Origin: Fodinibius halophilus
Lineage (GTDB): Bacteria; Bacteroidota; Rhodothermia; Balneolales; Balneolaceae
Direction of reading: 5' to 3'
Assembly (NCBI RefSeq): GCF_011059105.1
Contig: NZ_JAALLS010000019.1
Span: 1 to 46,749 of the forward strand
DNA length: 46,749 nucleotides
The notes under the pieces: model-generated
Told to the model about the DNA's origin: nothing
The model's database searches: none
The model's input: the letters and a program-made list of their open reading frames with translations, nothing else
Part shown: positions 35,347-44,575 of the stretch, in pieces
Position numbering within the stretch: position 1 is the stretch's first letter
Layout: each line of letters begins with the position of its first letter
Position numbers and translations under genes: made by a program

Positions 35347-36015
35347 ATGAGCCAGAAGTATTACTTTCTATTGTTATTCCTCACAATTCCATTTTTTGCT
35401 GTAAAGGGGCAGAACAAAACCTATGTTGATCCCGATGGATTGTACTTCCAGCCCATCTATTCCGTTGATGTTTTTTATTCAGGAGACACTTATAACATTG
35501 AAGAAGTTGCTCGCTATAGTTATCTGTTTGGGGTTTCTATAAATAATTTCCATACATTTGGTATGGAAATTGGGTACTACCGGGGAGCTCAATCTTATGG
35601 CGCCCAAATAAAATATGGCTCTTCAATTAGCAAATGGGGACGGGAAACAAAAGAATTCATAAAAGATAAAAAGTTCTATGACCATTTCTACAATATTAGC
35701 TTAGTTGGTAATACCAGAATTCTCGGTACCAAAACAAAAAGCCTCATACAGTTACGGCTTAGCGGAAGAGCCTCTATCGGCTATTACTACTTTAAAGGAG
35801 AAAAATATGTTGAAAATGAGGATCACCCCGATGGTGCAATAGTATCTGTACAGGACCACAGTGGGGGCATGGAGTTTGGGCCAAATATAAAATTGGGATT
35901 AAGACCCACATCCGGATCAGCAATAATGCTCACAATAGAGCCCCTCAACATCCAGATAAAAACTATTGGCATAGGTCTGGGAATAACTCGCGTAGGTCTT
36001 AACGTACAACTCTAA
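35347..36015 (+). CDS. predicted outer-membrane beta-barrel protein
   Basis: 222 residues from ATG 35347 (MSQKYYFLLLFLTIPFFAV, signal peptide ending KGQ). The longer frame from 35230 crosses the upstream terminator and is rejected. The body has barrel-like strands (LYFQPIYSVDVFYSGDTYNI, VSINNFHTFGMEIGYYRG, IGLGITRVGLNVQL). No family recognised. Confidence 0.65.
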   Translation: MSQKYYFLLLFLTIPFFAVKGQNKTYVDPDGLYFQPIYSVDVFYSGDTYNIEEVARYSYLFGVSINNFHTFGMEIGYYRGAQSYGAQIKYGSSISKWGRETKEFIKDKKFYDHFYNISLVGNTRILGTKTKSLIQLRLSGRASIGYYYFKGEKYVENEDHPDGAIVSVQDHSGGMEFGPNIKLGLRPTSGSAIMLTIEPLNIQIKTIGIGLGITRVGLNVQL

Positions 36016-36060
36016 AAAGTTGCGTGTGTATTAATCACCAATTGGCCGAAATATCCTCTT

Positions 36061-36384
36061 TTAATCTGAGCTCTCTTTTTCCTCAGGCAATACTACCAGC
36101 GTGGGACATGTTACCGTACCCTTTATCTTAGCCGTTGAACTTTTAATAAATGCCTGTTTTTTTTGAGAAACAGATTCTACCAGCACCAACAGATCTTTCT
36201 CGCCCGCTATCTGGGTAACCACTTTCACTATTTTTGGGATCTCTACCTTTTTAGTGTGAATCTGACGTGTCTTTAAGCCGGCCATCTCAAGCTGTTCTTT
36301 GGATAACAGCTGTATGCCCTCCACATCGATATCTTGCTCCTCGGTATCTACAATTAGAATGGTAATGGGTAGGCTGACTGGCAT
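36061..36384 (-). CDS. universal-stress-protein-like single domain
   Basis: 107 residues. The USP C-terminal pattern is visible: GIQLLSKEQLEMAGLKTRQI, EKDLLVLVESVSQKKQAFIK and TCPTLVVLP. The N-terminal strand and ATP-binding residues of a full USP are incomplete. An overlapping frame begins at ATG 36434 (MSEDHPQKDKLERTLGR) and would fuse to this one only after a -1 shift near 36384, so the true start is uncertain. It follows the kinase gene (ending 36475) on the same strand. Confidence 0.6.
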   Translation of the reverse strand: MPVSLPITILIVDTEEQDIDVEGIQLLSKEQLEMAGLKTRQIHTKKVEIPKIVKVVTQIAGEKDLLVLVESVSQKKQAFIKSSTAKIKGTVTCPTLVVLPEEKESSD

Positions 36385-36474
36385 CGGCCCAGCGTCCGCT
36401 CTAACTTATCTTTCTGCGGATGATCTTCACTCATAGATCGAAGGTAAGAAGCGAAAAATGGAAATGCACCATCA

Positions 36475-38094
36475 TTAACGGTCGAGCCCATTCTTAATAT
36501 TAATATCAATAAATGCTTGATAGAGCTGCCGCTTTGTCTGTTCTACCGTACAATCGGTTGATACTTTTACAAGCTTACTCTCTGGAATATCGGTTACTTC
36601 TTCAAAGGTATTACTCAGCGTGTCAAAGTCTTCGAGTCGAGCATCTGAAACCACTTCATTTTGACTTTCTCGATCGGCGAGGCGCTCTTTAATGGTAGAA
36701 TTCGGAGCTTGGGTCTCCACGAAAAGTACCGGAGCATCTACCGTTTCGAGCAACCTATTACGGGCAGGTTTCTCACTGTAAGTGGCATCCAAAATTACGC
36801 TCTCTCCATTCTTTATCGCTTGCAAAGCATTATCTGTTAGCTTTTGGTACGTTTGTTCTGACATCTCCCTTGAGTATAACTCATCTCTTTTCGACTCCGG
36901 TGACCGTTCACGGAGCGGCAAACCGGCCATCTTCTTTCGAATGCGGTCGCTGGAATAGCGTTTGATATTGAGTTTTTGGGCAAGGTGCCGTGCAATGGTA
37001 CTTTTGCCCGATCCTACCCTGCCCATTACCACCAGCACCCGGGGATGGGATCCCAACAGTGCATAACGCAATGCCAGATTAAAATAGCGGCGTGCTGTTT
37101 GAGCAGCTTCTTTTCGCTCTTCTTGGGGCACCTCTTCTTCACCACTCTGCAGGCTCTTAACCTTGCCCTTTACATAGGCCCGATAACATTTATAGAAATT
37201 GATAATCTCAGGCAGGTCGGGATCTTCCAGCTTTTTAGCCATTTGATTAATAAAGTAGCGCTCTTCCTGCCAACGGTTATTGAAGTCCAGATCCATCGCC
37301 AAGAATGCCAGATCTACAGCCAAATCACCGTACCGAAACCGCTCGTTGAATTCGATACAGTCATAAATTTGCACCTTATCGGGGGTAATATGGATATGCT
37401 CCAGGTGCAGATCTCCGTGCCCGTCGACAATGCGTTTGTCTTCTATCCGCTGCTCAAAAAGGGGCTGCTGACGATCAAAATATTCGTTGGTGAAATACTG
37501 TATTGCATCAAAGCTGTTTTGCGCTATGGTATCCCCAATAAAATCTTCGGTCTGCTCAAAATTCTCATCGGTATTGACTTTGATATTTTCTACCTCTCCC
37601 CACTGCAAGATCTCTTCATCAGGCTCCTGACTGTTATAAAATTCTGCCAGCTTATCAGCAACCCGTTCCAGCTGATCGTAAGTTAAAGAATCATCTTCCA
37701 GGTAGGTATGCAAGAAATATTCTTCCGGCAGCAAATTCATCTTAACGGCATATTCTACTACTTGATTGGGGGTCGGCTCCTCTTCTATAATCTTAAAAGT
37801 GCCATCCTGCTCCACCACCGATACCACTCCCAGATAGATATCATCACTCAGCCGCCTATTTAGTGTTATTTCGCGGTGGCAATACTTTTTCCGTTTTTTG
37901 AGGGTACTATAATCCAGGAAGCCAAAGTCGACCGGCTTTTTGAACTTATATACATAGGGGGCGGCGATAAATACGTGGGATATATGAGTCTGAATATGCT
38001 CTACGTGCTCCGGTTTGTGAGGATAAAAGTCCGGCTTCTCAAGGTAGTCTATAAGCTTATCCAAAAGACTTGATTCCAGCGCTTGTTCACTCAT
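36475..38094 (-). CDS. APH-like kinase fused to a P-loop kinase
   Basis: About 539 residues from ATG 38094 (MSEQALESSLLDKLIDYLEK); the longer frame to 38154 looks spurious. Residues ~1-330 are an aminoglycoside-phosphotransferase-like fold with the catalytic-loop-type motif VDGHGDLHLEHIHI and the metal motif IYDCIEFNERFRYGD. Residues ~345-539 form a P-loop NTPase (GRVGSGKS at ~358-365, ARHLAQKL; DATYSEKP as a Walker-B-like strand). This two-domain architecture is a known family of unknown substrate. It may be cotranscribed with the USP-like gene. Confidence 0.85.
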   Translation of the reverse strand: MSEQALESSLLDKLIDYLEKPDFYPHKPEHVEHIQTHISHVFIAAPYVYKFKKPVDFGFLDYSTLKKRKKYCHREITLNRRLSDDIYLGVVSVVEQDGTFKIIEEEPTPNQVVEYAVKMNLLPEEYFLHTYLEDDSLTYDQLERVADKLAEFYNSQEPDEEILQWGEVENIKVNTDENFEQTEDFIGDTIAQNSFDAIQYFTNEYFDRQQPLFEQRIEDKRIVDGHGDLHLEHIHITPDKVQIYDCIEFNERFRYGDLAVDLAFLAMDLDFNNRWQEERYFINQMAKKLEDPDLPEIINFYKCYRAYVKGKVKSLQSGEEEVPQEERKEAAQTARRYFNLALRYALLGSHPRVLVVMGRVGSGKSTIARHLAQKLNIKRYSSDRIRKKMAGLPLRERSPESKRDELYSREMSEQTYQKLTDNALQAIKNGESVILDATYSEKPARNRLLETVDAPVLFVETQAPNSTIKERLADRESQNEVVSDARLEDFDTLSNTFEEVTDIPESKLVKVSTDCTVEQTKRQLYQAFIDINIKNGLDR

Positions 38095-38157
38095 AATATC
38101 AAGGGTATAGCTTTTGGCAGTTATTCTGTTAGGGGGCTTTACAAAACTAGTCACATC

Positions 38158-38245
38158 TTGTCATGCTGAACTTGTTTCAGCATCTCATATACAGTTATTA
38201 ACCTTAAAACCGAGATCCTGAACTGAATTCCGGATGACATGCCGG
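38158..38245. repeat. extragenic imperfect palindrome
   Basis: GTCATGCTGAACTTGTTTCA-GCATCT at the left and AGATCCTGAACTGAATTCCG-GATGACAT at the right are imperfect complements. This is the widespread 'GTCAT...ATGAC' type of dispersed intergenic repeat. Confidence 0.7.
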
Positions 38246-38430
38246 GTTTTGCAAAGCTCCCTGTTAATAAGATAACAACCCTGATTACAAAAGTCTTACC
38301 AACTACGAATTAAAGATTATTAATGTACGACCGTTGAAACAAGCTTTTACGTTCTGAGATTGCACTTTTCTGCTGATTATCTATTTTGTATTAGCTTTTA
38401 ACCCAAGACATCAAATAAAAAAACGCTGTT

Positions 38431-40572
38431 ATGCAGAGCAAACTTCTGTTTCCGTCCCTCATTCTTATTGCTGCTTTTGTATTTAGTTGTAACCAGCAGC
38501 AAGGACCTTCCGCTTCTGACATCCAATACCCGGATACCAAAAAAGTTGATACTGTTGACACCTATTTTGGCAATGAGGTACCCGACCCTTATCGCTGGCT
38601 TGAAGATGACAATGCCAAAGAGACCAAAGCCTGGGTAAAGAAACAAAACAAGGTCACCTTTTCTTATCTCAACGACATTCCCTTCCGAGACCAAGTTAAG
38701 GGAACTGTTAAGAACCTCATTGACTATGAAAAAGTAAGTGCCCCCGACAAACACGGCAACTACTACTATTATTACAAAAATGACGGACTGCAAGACCAAA
38801 GCGTCTATTACCGCACCAAGGATCTGAAAAGTGATGAGGAAGAAGTATTTCTAAATCCCAATAATTTTTCGGAGGATGGTACCATCTCTATGGCCGGCAC
38901 CTCTTTCTCTAGCGACGGCTCTTTGATGACCTACCTTATCTCTGACGGTGGGTCGGACTGGCGTAAAGCAATTACCCTGAATACTGAAACCAAAGAAGTG
39001 GTCGGTGATACCTTGACCGATCTAAAATTTACGGGCATATCCTGGAAAGGCACCGAAGGGTTTTATTACAGCAGCTATGAACGTCCCAAAGAGGGCGAAG
39101 CACTTACAGCGGCCAATAAGAATCAGAAGGTATACTTCCATGAAATGGGCACTCCACAATCCGAAGACCGGGTAGTATTTGGCGACGATATTCAGCGTCG
39201 CGGTATTTCAGCAGGACTTACCGAAGATGAGCGCTTCCTGGTGCTCTCTCCCTGGAAAGGAACCAGCGGTAATGAACTTTATATTAAAGATCTTGAAGAT
39301 CCCAATGGCGATTTTGTTCAGTTTGTAGATAATTTTGAGAACAACCACAGCATACTCCACAGCGACGGCGACCGTCTGCTCATTTACACTAACCTGGACG
39401 CCCAAAATTATCGTATCGTCGAGACAACCATTGATAAACCCAATCCCGAAAACTGGAAAACATTAGTTCCCGAATCAGAACATGTTCTCAATAGTGCTTC
39501 TTCGGCCGGTGGGTACTTATTTTTAAACTACCTCGAAGATGCTAAGTCAAAAGTAAAACAACTCACTTTAGATGGTGAACATGTGCGGGATGTAGACCTT
39601 CCGGCAATAGGTTCTGCCGGTGGCTTTGGAGGAGAATCGGAGGATACTGAACTCTATTACACTTTTACCTCCTTTACCTATCCCAGTACGGTCTTTCGCT
39701 ATGATATTGAATCGGGCAGTTCTGAGCTATATGAACAACCCGAGGTTGCATTTGATCCCGAACAATACGAAACCAAACAGGTATTTTACGAGAGCAAAGA
39801 CGGTACCGAAATCCCCATGTTTATTGTCCACAAAAAAGGCGTTGAGCTCGATGGAAATAACCCGGCTCTACTCTATGGCTATGGTGGATTTAACATCAGC
39901 CTCACCCCTTCTTACAGTACGCGATGGATATCGTGGCTGGAGATGGGTGGGGTTTTTGCCATGGCGAACCTGCGCGGCGGCGGTGAATATGGTAAAAGCT
40001 GGCATAAAGCCGGGATCAAGATGCAGAAACAGAATGTCTTTGACGATTTTATTGCAGCGGGTGAATACCTGAAATCAGAAAACTATACCAGCTCTGACAA
40101 GTTAGCTATTATGGGTGGTTCCAACGGTGGACTGCTGGTAGGCGCTACCATGACGCAACGTCCCGACCTTGCACAGGTTGCCATTCCACAGGTAGGCGTG
40201 CTGGATATGCTGCGCTATCATAAGTTTACTATTGGAGCAGCATGGGCATCAGATTATGGGCGCGCGGATGCTTCCGAAGAGATGTTTGAATACCTCTACG
40301 GATATTCTCCCTACCACAACCTGGAAAAAGGTACCGGTTACCCTGCTACTCTTATTACTACGGCCGATCATGATGACCGCGTAGTACCTGCTCACTCTTT
40401 TAAGTTTGCGGCTCGACTGCAAGAGTACCACAGCGGAGATACACCCGTATTAATTCGTATAGAAACACGCGCCGGACACGGAGCCGGGACACCGACCAGT
40501 AAAACGATAAAGCAGCTTACTGATATCTTTTCGTTTACCCTTTACAACATGAACGAAGAGCCGGAGATCTAG
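38431..40572 (+). CDS. prolyl oligopeptidase (S9A) lipoprotein
   Basis: 713 residues. Lipobox FVFSC gives lipidated Cys20. A seven-bladed propeller (residues ~90-420) is followed by the alpha/beta-hydrolase domain: Ser564 in GGSNGGLL, the acidic residue in DHDDRV (~648) and His683 in GHGAGT, matching the spacing of S9A enzymes. It cleaves short peptides after proline; envelope localisation suggests a role in using external peptides. Confidence 0.95.
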   Translation: MQSKLLFPSLILIAAFVFSCNQQQGPSASDIQYPDTKKVDTVDTYFGNEVPDPYRWLEDDNAKETKAWVKKQNKVTFSYLNDIPFRDQVKGTVKNLIDYEKVSAPDKHGNYYYYYKNDGLQDQSVYYRTKDLKSDEEEVFLNPNNFSEDGTISMAGTSFSSDGSLMTYLISDGGSDWRKAITLNTETKEVVGDTLTDLKFTGISWKGTEGFYYSSYERPKEGEALTAANKNQKVYFHEMGTPQSEDRVVFGDDIQRRGISAGLTEDERFLVLSPWKGTSGNELYIKDLEDPNGDFVQFVDNFENNHSILHSDGDRLLIYTNLDAQNYRIVETTIDKPNPENWKTLVPESEHVLNSASSAGGYLFLNYLEDAKSKVKQLTLDGEHVRDVDLPAIGSAGGFGGESEDTELYYTFTSFTYPSTVFRYDIESGSSELYEQPEVAFDPEQYETKQVFYESKDGTEIPMFIVHKKGVELDGNNPALLYGYGGFNISLTPSYSTRWISWLEMGGVFAMANLRGGGEYGKSWHKAGIKMQKQNVFDDFIAAGEYLKSENYTSSDKLAIMGGSNGGLLVGATMTQRPDLAQVAIPQVGVLDMLRYHKFTIGAAWASDYGRADASEEMFEYLYGYSPYHNLEKGTGYPATLITTADHDDRVVPAHSFKFAARLQEYHSGDTPVLIRIETRAGHGAGTPTSKTIKQLTDIFSFTLYNMNEEPEI

Positions 40573-40604
40573 AACGGCCCAACAAAATTACCAGTAACCC
40601 TTTA

Positions 40605-40635
40605 TGCGATGCCATCACTCCCGGTGATGGCATTG
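40605..40635 (+). terminator. hairpin after the prolyl oligopeptidase gene
   Basis: GCGATGCCATCAC pairs with GTGATGGCATTGC around TCCCG. The T-run after it is weak (TATTTA), so it is a probable rather than strong terminator. Confidence 0.6.
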
Positions 40636-41252
40636 CTATTTACCCCGCCCGCTTTGTTCCTCGGCACTCCTAATTTTCTTGCTCTTCAACAGCTGCCATA
40701 GCTTCTAACAACAACGCCCGTCATGGTGAGCGTAGTCGAACTATCTCCCTGAATCGATTGGTTAATGCGTGACAGCTGCTTTTTTGATGCAACGCGAACT
40801 TATTTTGGGAGATTCCTCGACTCCGCTACGCTCCCCTCGGAATGACATTGATTTTACTGGGTACAACATTTCCCCACCCTGCGCCGTAGGAAGGGGCCAA
40901 GGCTGGGCCATAAAATGAGTTCGAAGAACGGGCATTCGGTGGACTTAAAATAACAACCCCAAAAGGTTTAAGAGGCCAGTCTAACTACAAGTGTGGGATG
41001 GCCGCACTGGAAGTACGGCCTACACTGTATGTTATTCGGGAAAACATTACTCTCAAAAAACATATCCGTTCCGAAATAATAGCTGGGTAATCAATCGACA
41101 ACTCGTAATTTATCAATACTTCTAAACCAAACATCGCCCTTACTCCTGCTATTGCTGACAACACAAAATTTGTATGTTTTTTAATTGATATAGAGCCGGT
41201 TCATGCCTATCCTGTGCAGGTTATACCAATTTAAATATGAGCACACAGAACT
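40636..41252. other. gene-free region, about 620 bp
   Basis: No plausible gene. It holds the dispersed palindrome at 40716-40848 and a small hairpin GGCCG / CGGCC at 40999-41020. Other structure was not seen. Confidence 0.6.
40716..40848. repeat. extragenic imperfect palindrome (GTCAT...ATGAC type)
   Basis: GTCATGGTGAGCGTAGTCGA-ACTATCTCC on the left is complementary to GGAGATTCCTCGACTCCGCT-ACGCTCCCCTCGGAATGAC on the right. It is a longer member of the same class as the repeat at 38158. Confidence 0.75.
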
Positions 41253-41609
41253 ATGGATTTACAGGTTAAAGGCAAGGTTACACAAATTCTCGAAGCACAA
41301 TCGGGCGAAGGCAAAAACGGTCCCTGGAAAAAGCAAGACTTTATCCTGGAAACGCAGGGCAAGTATGGTAAAAAAATATGCATCACCCATTGGGGCGACA
41401 AAATTGACCAGTTCAATGTGCAGGAAGGCGAAGAACTTACCGTCTTTATCGATATCCAAAGCCGGGAATACAAAGGAAACTGGTATACCGATGTAAAAGC
41501 ATGGAAAGTAGAGCGAGGTGAAGAAGGCGCTCCCAGTCAAGAAGCTCCATTTAATGACCAAGAGCCTACTATCGACATGTCAGATATGGATCACGACGTC
41601 CCTTTTTAA
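41253..41609 (+). CDS. DUF3127 OB-fold protein with SSB-like acidic tail
   Basis: 118 residues. The first ~85 residues are the DUF3127 domain (MDLQVKGKVTQILEAQSGEG, QDFILETQGKYGKKICITHW, GDKIDQFNVQEGEELTVFID), predicted as an OB fold. The C-terminus ends IDMSDMDHDVPF, closely resembling the DDDIPF tip of SSB that docks SSB-interacting proteins. The domain assignment is from family knowledge; DNA binding and partner docking are inference. Confidence 0.9.
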   Translation: MDLQVKGKVTQILEAQSGEGKNGPWKKQDFILETQGKYGKKICITHWGDKIDQFNVQEGEELTVFIDIQSREYKGNWYTDVKAWKVERGEEGAPSQEAPFNDQEPTIDMSDMDHDVPF

Positions 41610-41622
41610 ACCAGCCCCCAAC

Positions 41623-41913
41623 CTAAATAACACGGCTGATCATATAAACGGCCCCGGTAAGTCCCGCAAGAAGCAAAAAGATGATAGCATAAGCCTCAAA
41701 GGTACTGCTTCCACTTTCTTTCATCGCATTAGCCATTTTTTTGATCGGTACTTTCCAGAGCCATACCAAAAAAGCAGCTCCCAATATTATTGCCAGTAAC
41801 AATATAACCACACTAATTTCATCTGTGTTTTTTAAATTTGATCTGCCTAAATAAATAACTTGCAGTTCAGTTACAAACCGATATTTTAGGGCTCGTTTAA
41901 AATTACTTATCAA
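41623..41913 (-). CDS. small membrane protein of unknown function
   Basis: Up to 96 residues with two transmembrane helices (VVILLLAIILGAAFLVWLW and YAIIFLLLAGLTGAVYMI) joined by a polar loop. The ~35 N-terminal residues before the first helix look doubtful and an internal GTG just before VILLLAI may be the true start. It is convergent with DUF3127 and divergent from DUF805. No family recognised. Confidence 0.5.
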   Translation of the reverse strand: MISNFKRALKYRFVTELQVIYLGRSNLKNTDEISVVILLLAIILGAAFLVWLWKVPIKKMANAMKESGSSTFEAYAIIFLLLAGLTGAVYMISRVI

Positions 41914-41940
41914 ATAATTTTTTAATAAAAAACAGAATTC

Positions 41941-42333
41941 ATGGAGTGGTATCTTAAAGTATTAAACCAGTATGCAGATTTTGAAGGCCGAGCCCGGCGA
42001 AAAGAGTACTGGATGTTTGCCCTAATTAACATGGGTATAACCTTTGGTATTTTAATTCTTTCTGGACTTTTAGCCCTGATAACTTCAGAACCGACAGCTT
42101 TTATAGTACCTGCTATCCTTTTAACACTGTATTCGCTAGCTATTGTAATACCCGGCCTTGCGGTAACCATACGGCGACTACACGACACCAATCGAAGTGG
42201 CTGGTGGATGTTCATTAACTTTGTCCCGCTAGTTGGTCCTATTGCCCTATTTATCTTCTTAGTTGAAGAAAGCCATCCCGGCAAAAATCAATACGGTGCC
42301 AACCCCAAGGGCATTAACGATTTCGAGTTTTAG
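41941..42333 (+). CDS. DUF805 family membrane protein
   Basis: 130 residues. The family start (WYLKVLNQYADFEGRARRKE, YWMFALIN) and the second signature (AVTIRRLHDTNRSGWWMFIN) are intact, with about four membrane helices and the usual soluble tail (GKNQYGANPKG). It is an inner-membrane protein of unknown role (YhaH-like). Confidence 0.95.
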   Translation: MEWYLKVLNQYADFEGRARRKEYWMFALINMGITFGILILSGLLALITSEPTAFIVPAILLTLYSLAIVIPGLAVTIRRLHDTNRSGWWMFINFVPLVGPIALFIFLVEESHPGKNQYGANPKGINDFEF

Positions 42334-42392
42334 GATAACAGCTTTCACTACATTGCTGTGGAGACACAACTATAGTATCTCCACAGGCAATG

Positions 42393-43841
42393 CTATTGAC
42401 CATTCGTTTGCGTAACTTCTTCCATCAATGCGGGATATTTGAACCAGTCATCGATCTCGGATTTACTTTCGGGACCTATTTTTCCTTTCACCTGCTCCAG
42501 TAGTTTTTGGGGATCATATACTTGTCCCGATTTCATGACCAGCTGGACATCTCGGGTATTAGTAATATCCTTTAGGGGATTTCCCTGCACCACATACAGA
42601 TCAGCCATCTTCCCTGTTTCTATCGATCCAAGCAGGCTTCCTTTACCAAGAGCATTGGCCCCGTTCTGGGATGCAATTTTCAGCACCGCTTTTTCGGGGA
42701 TACCCGCCATTACCATAGTATGCATTTCGCGATGAGCTCCGAAACCGGCCAAAAAGTAACCGTGCGTAGGCGCATCAGTGCCAAGCGTAATTAAGTCACC
42801 GCCCCCGGCATCATAAAATGCTTTTGTAGAACGGCGCATCGCTTTATAGAGCCCATCCATAAGCTCATTGCCCTCCTGATCTTTGCGCAGGGTCAATATA
42901 CTACGTACGTAAGAAGTGAACATCCCTTTCTCATCTTTCCAGTAGTCAAAGCCTTCTTTCAACGTTGTAAAGTAAACCGGCGCATTAATAGTAGCATCAA
43001 AATAAACGTTGTGATCAAGATAGTACTGCACCGTTTTCTTAAAATCTTTCGAAGTCGTATCTACCTTATTCCACACAGGATAGGCATATCGGTCGGGCTC
43101 CAGCACAAATCCGCCAAGAATATGCTCCACACGATCAATACCGGCATCAATAGCAGTAATTGCATTGGTTGTTCCTTTATAGCCTGAACCAAGATGCCCG
43201 GCCACAGTCAATCCGTGATGGTGTGCCCTATTTACCAAGTGTTTAACTGTTTGCGGATCTCCGCCCTTGGTCTTGAATCCATCAACACCCAGGCTCACCC
43301 AATGATCTACCTGCTCGTAAATCTCTTCTTTGGAGTAATCTTCCCAATCGGGGCGAGCCCTGCCAAAGTACGGACCTGAGGCCCAAATACGAGGGCCGGT
43401 CCACTTACCGCTATTTATCAATCGTTTGGCGGCCAGTTCCATATGAGGATAATAGACGCCATTGGCAAAGGCAGACGTTACGCCATTCACCAGGTAGACA
43501 AGTGAGTTATATTTAAACTCATCAATTTCCTTTCCTTCTTCCGAGCCAAAAGCATCCATTCGAAAGTGAGCGTGCACATCCACAATACCGGGTAGGATAT
43601 ACTCATCCTCCTCTAGCCTAATAACTTCATATTCGGCCTCATTGTTTTGGGATGGTACATCGCCTATCTCATAGAAACGGCCACCACGCACCAAGATCCC
43701 ATCATTGTCAACCATCTGCTGGGTCTCGACATCAAAATACTGCCCGCCCTTAATAAAGGTTGGTCCGGACTGCGCATATACCAAAGATGAAAGTGAAAAC
43801 AAACAGAACAGAGCAACTGCTGCTAATATATATTTACGCAT
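42393..43841 (-). CDS. secreted amidohydrolase-family metal-dependent hydrolase
   Basis: 482 residues; signal peptide ending VYAQ. HAH metal ligands (VDVHAHFRMD, His90/His92), then GHLGSG and RVEHILGG with further His ligands, and LGTDAPTHG with the catalytic Asp. The C-terminal ADLYVVQGNPLKDI strand completes the composite beta-sandwich. This resembles imidazolonepropionase/prolidase-like members exported in Bacteroidota; the substrate may be a peptide or other amide. Confidence 0.92.
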   Translation of the reverse strand: MRKYILAAVALFCLFSLSSLVYAQSGPTFIKGGQYFDVETQQMVDNDGILVRGGRFYEIGDVPSQNNEAEYEVIRLEEDEYILPGIVDVHAHFRMDAFGSEEGKEIDEFKYNSLVYLVNGVTSAFANGVYYPHMELAAKRLINSGKWTGPRIWASGPYFGRARPDWEDYSKEEIYEQVDHWVSLGVDGFKTKGGDPQTVKHLVNRAHHHGLTVAGHLGSGYKGTTNAITAIDAGIDRVEHILGGFVLEPDRYAYPVWNKVDTTSKDFKKTVQYYLDHNVYFDATINAPVYFTTLKEGFDYWKDEKGMFTSYVRSILTLRKDQEGNELMDGLYKAMRRSTKAFYDAGGGDLITLGTDAPTHGYFLAGFGAHREMHTMVMAGIPEKAVLKIASQNGANALGKGSLLGSIETGKMADLYVVQGNPLKDITNTRDVQLVMKSGQVYDPQKLLEQVKGKIGPESKSEIDDWFKYPALMEEVTQTNGQ

Positions 43842-43872
43842 ACTATGAATTATTTGAATGCTGTATTCAAGG

Positions 43873-44487
43873 TTACAAAACTCGTCGTGCTGCTAAAAAA
43901 CGATCCCGCCAATAGCTATTTCCCAACTTGCTGATCATAACGCCGTTAGAGGTAGAAGCATGCAAAAACTCTCCCCTGTTAACGGCCACTCCCACATGTA
44001 ATGTTTTGCGTCCCGTTTTAAAAAACACCAGATCCCCTGTTCGAATCCCCGGCCTTCTGATCCCTTTGCCCACATTAAGCTGGGTTCGCGTGTTATTGGG
44101 GAGATCTATTCCCAGGTAATCTTCAAAAACAATTTCCATAAACCTTGAACAATCGACACCTTTGCTGGATTCCCCTCCAATTTGATAGGGGGTGCCCTTC
44201 CACTCACGATAAGCTTTCATTAACGATGATTTTGCTTCGCTAAGCGAAGTTACGGCCATTGAGGGTGGTGGAGTTGAATCAGAGGGGGGTGCCTCAGATT
44301 CCTTTTTTCCTTTTTCTGCCGTTTTCGTTGAGGATGAGGGTGTGGTAGAAACCGGTTCCGGTGAAGAGGCTGTATCTTTACTTACCGTCGTCACAGGTGG
44401 ATTTGTGGAGCGAGGAACAACGCCGCAACCGCCTGCTAACATACCTATTAATAAAATTATTACCCCTAATTGTAATCGTATCATCAT
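43873..44487 (-). CDS. NlpC/P60 peptidoglycan hydrolase lipoprotein
   Basis: 204 residues. Lipobox LAGGC (Cys21), a Ser/Thr/Pro-rich linker to ~80, then an NlpC/P60 domain with the catalytic Cys113 (VDCSRF), His164 (LHVGVAV) and His176 (FLHAST). It would cleave D-Glu-mDAP-type bonds in peptide stems of the cell wall. Confidence 0.93.
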   Translation of the reverse strand: MMIRLQLGVIILLIGMLAGGCGVVPRSTNPPVTTVSKDTASSPEPVSTTPSSSTKTAEKGKKESEAPPSDSTPPPSMAVTSLSEAKSSLMKAYREWKGTPYQIGGESSKGVDCSRFMEIVFEDYLGIDLPNNTRTQLNVGKGIRRPGIRTGDLVFFKTGRKTLHVGVAVNRGEFLHASTSNGVMISKLGNSYWRDRFLAARRVL

Positions 44488-44499
44488 TTTCTGTCAATT

Positions 44500-44534
44500 T
44501 TGACTTAAACTCTCCATTAAATGATCTATATTTA
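44500..44534 (+). promoter_or_regulatory. possible Bacteroidota-type promoter of pdxJ
   Basis: TTG at 44500-44502 and TATATTTA at 44527-44534 approximate the -33 TTG and -7 TAnnTTTG pair. Spacing (24 bp) is slightly long and the last base is A, so this is tentative. Confidence 0.3.
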
Positions 44535-44575
44535 GAGGTTTAAAGACAACTGTAAATAAGCGCTATTTTTTATCT

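Noticed and set aside
18130-36015. tRNA-Leu as the attachment site of a genomic island
   Set aside because: No copy of the tRNA 3' end was found downstream and no phage-type integrase is in the window.
36976-37686. 236-residue open frame on the plus strand
   Set aside because: It lies antisense to the kinase fusion gene, whose motifs are intact, and has no recognisable family.
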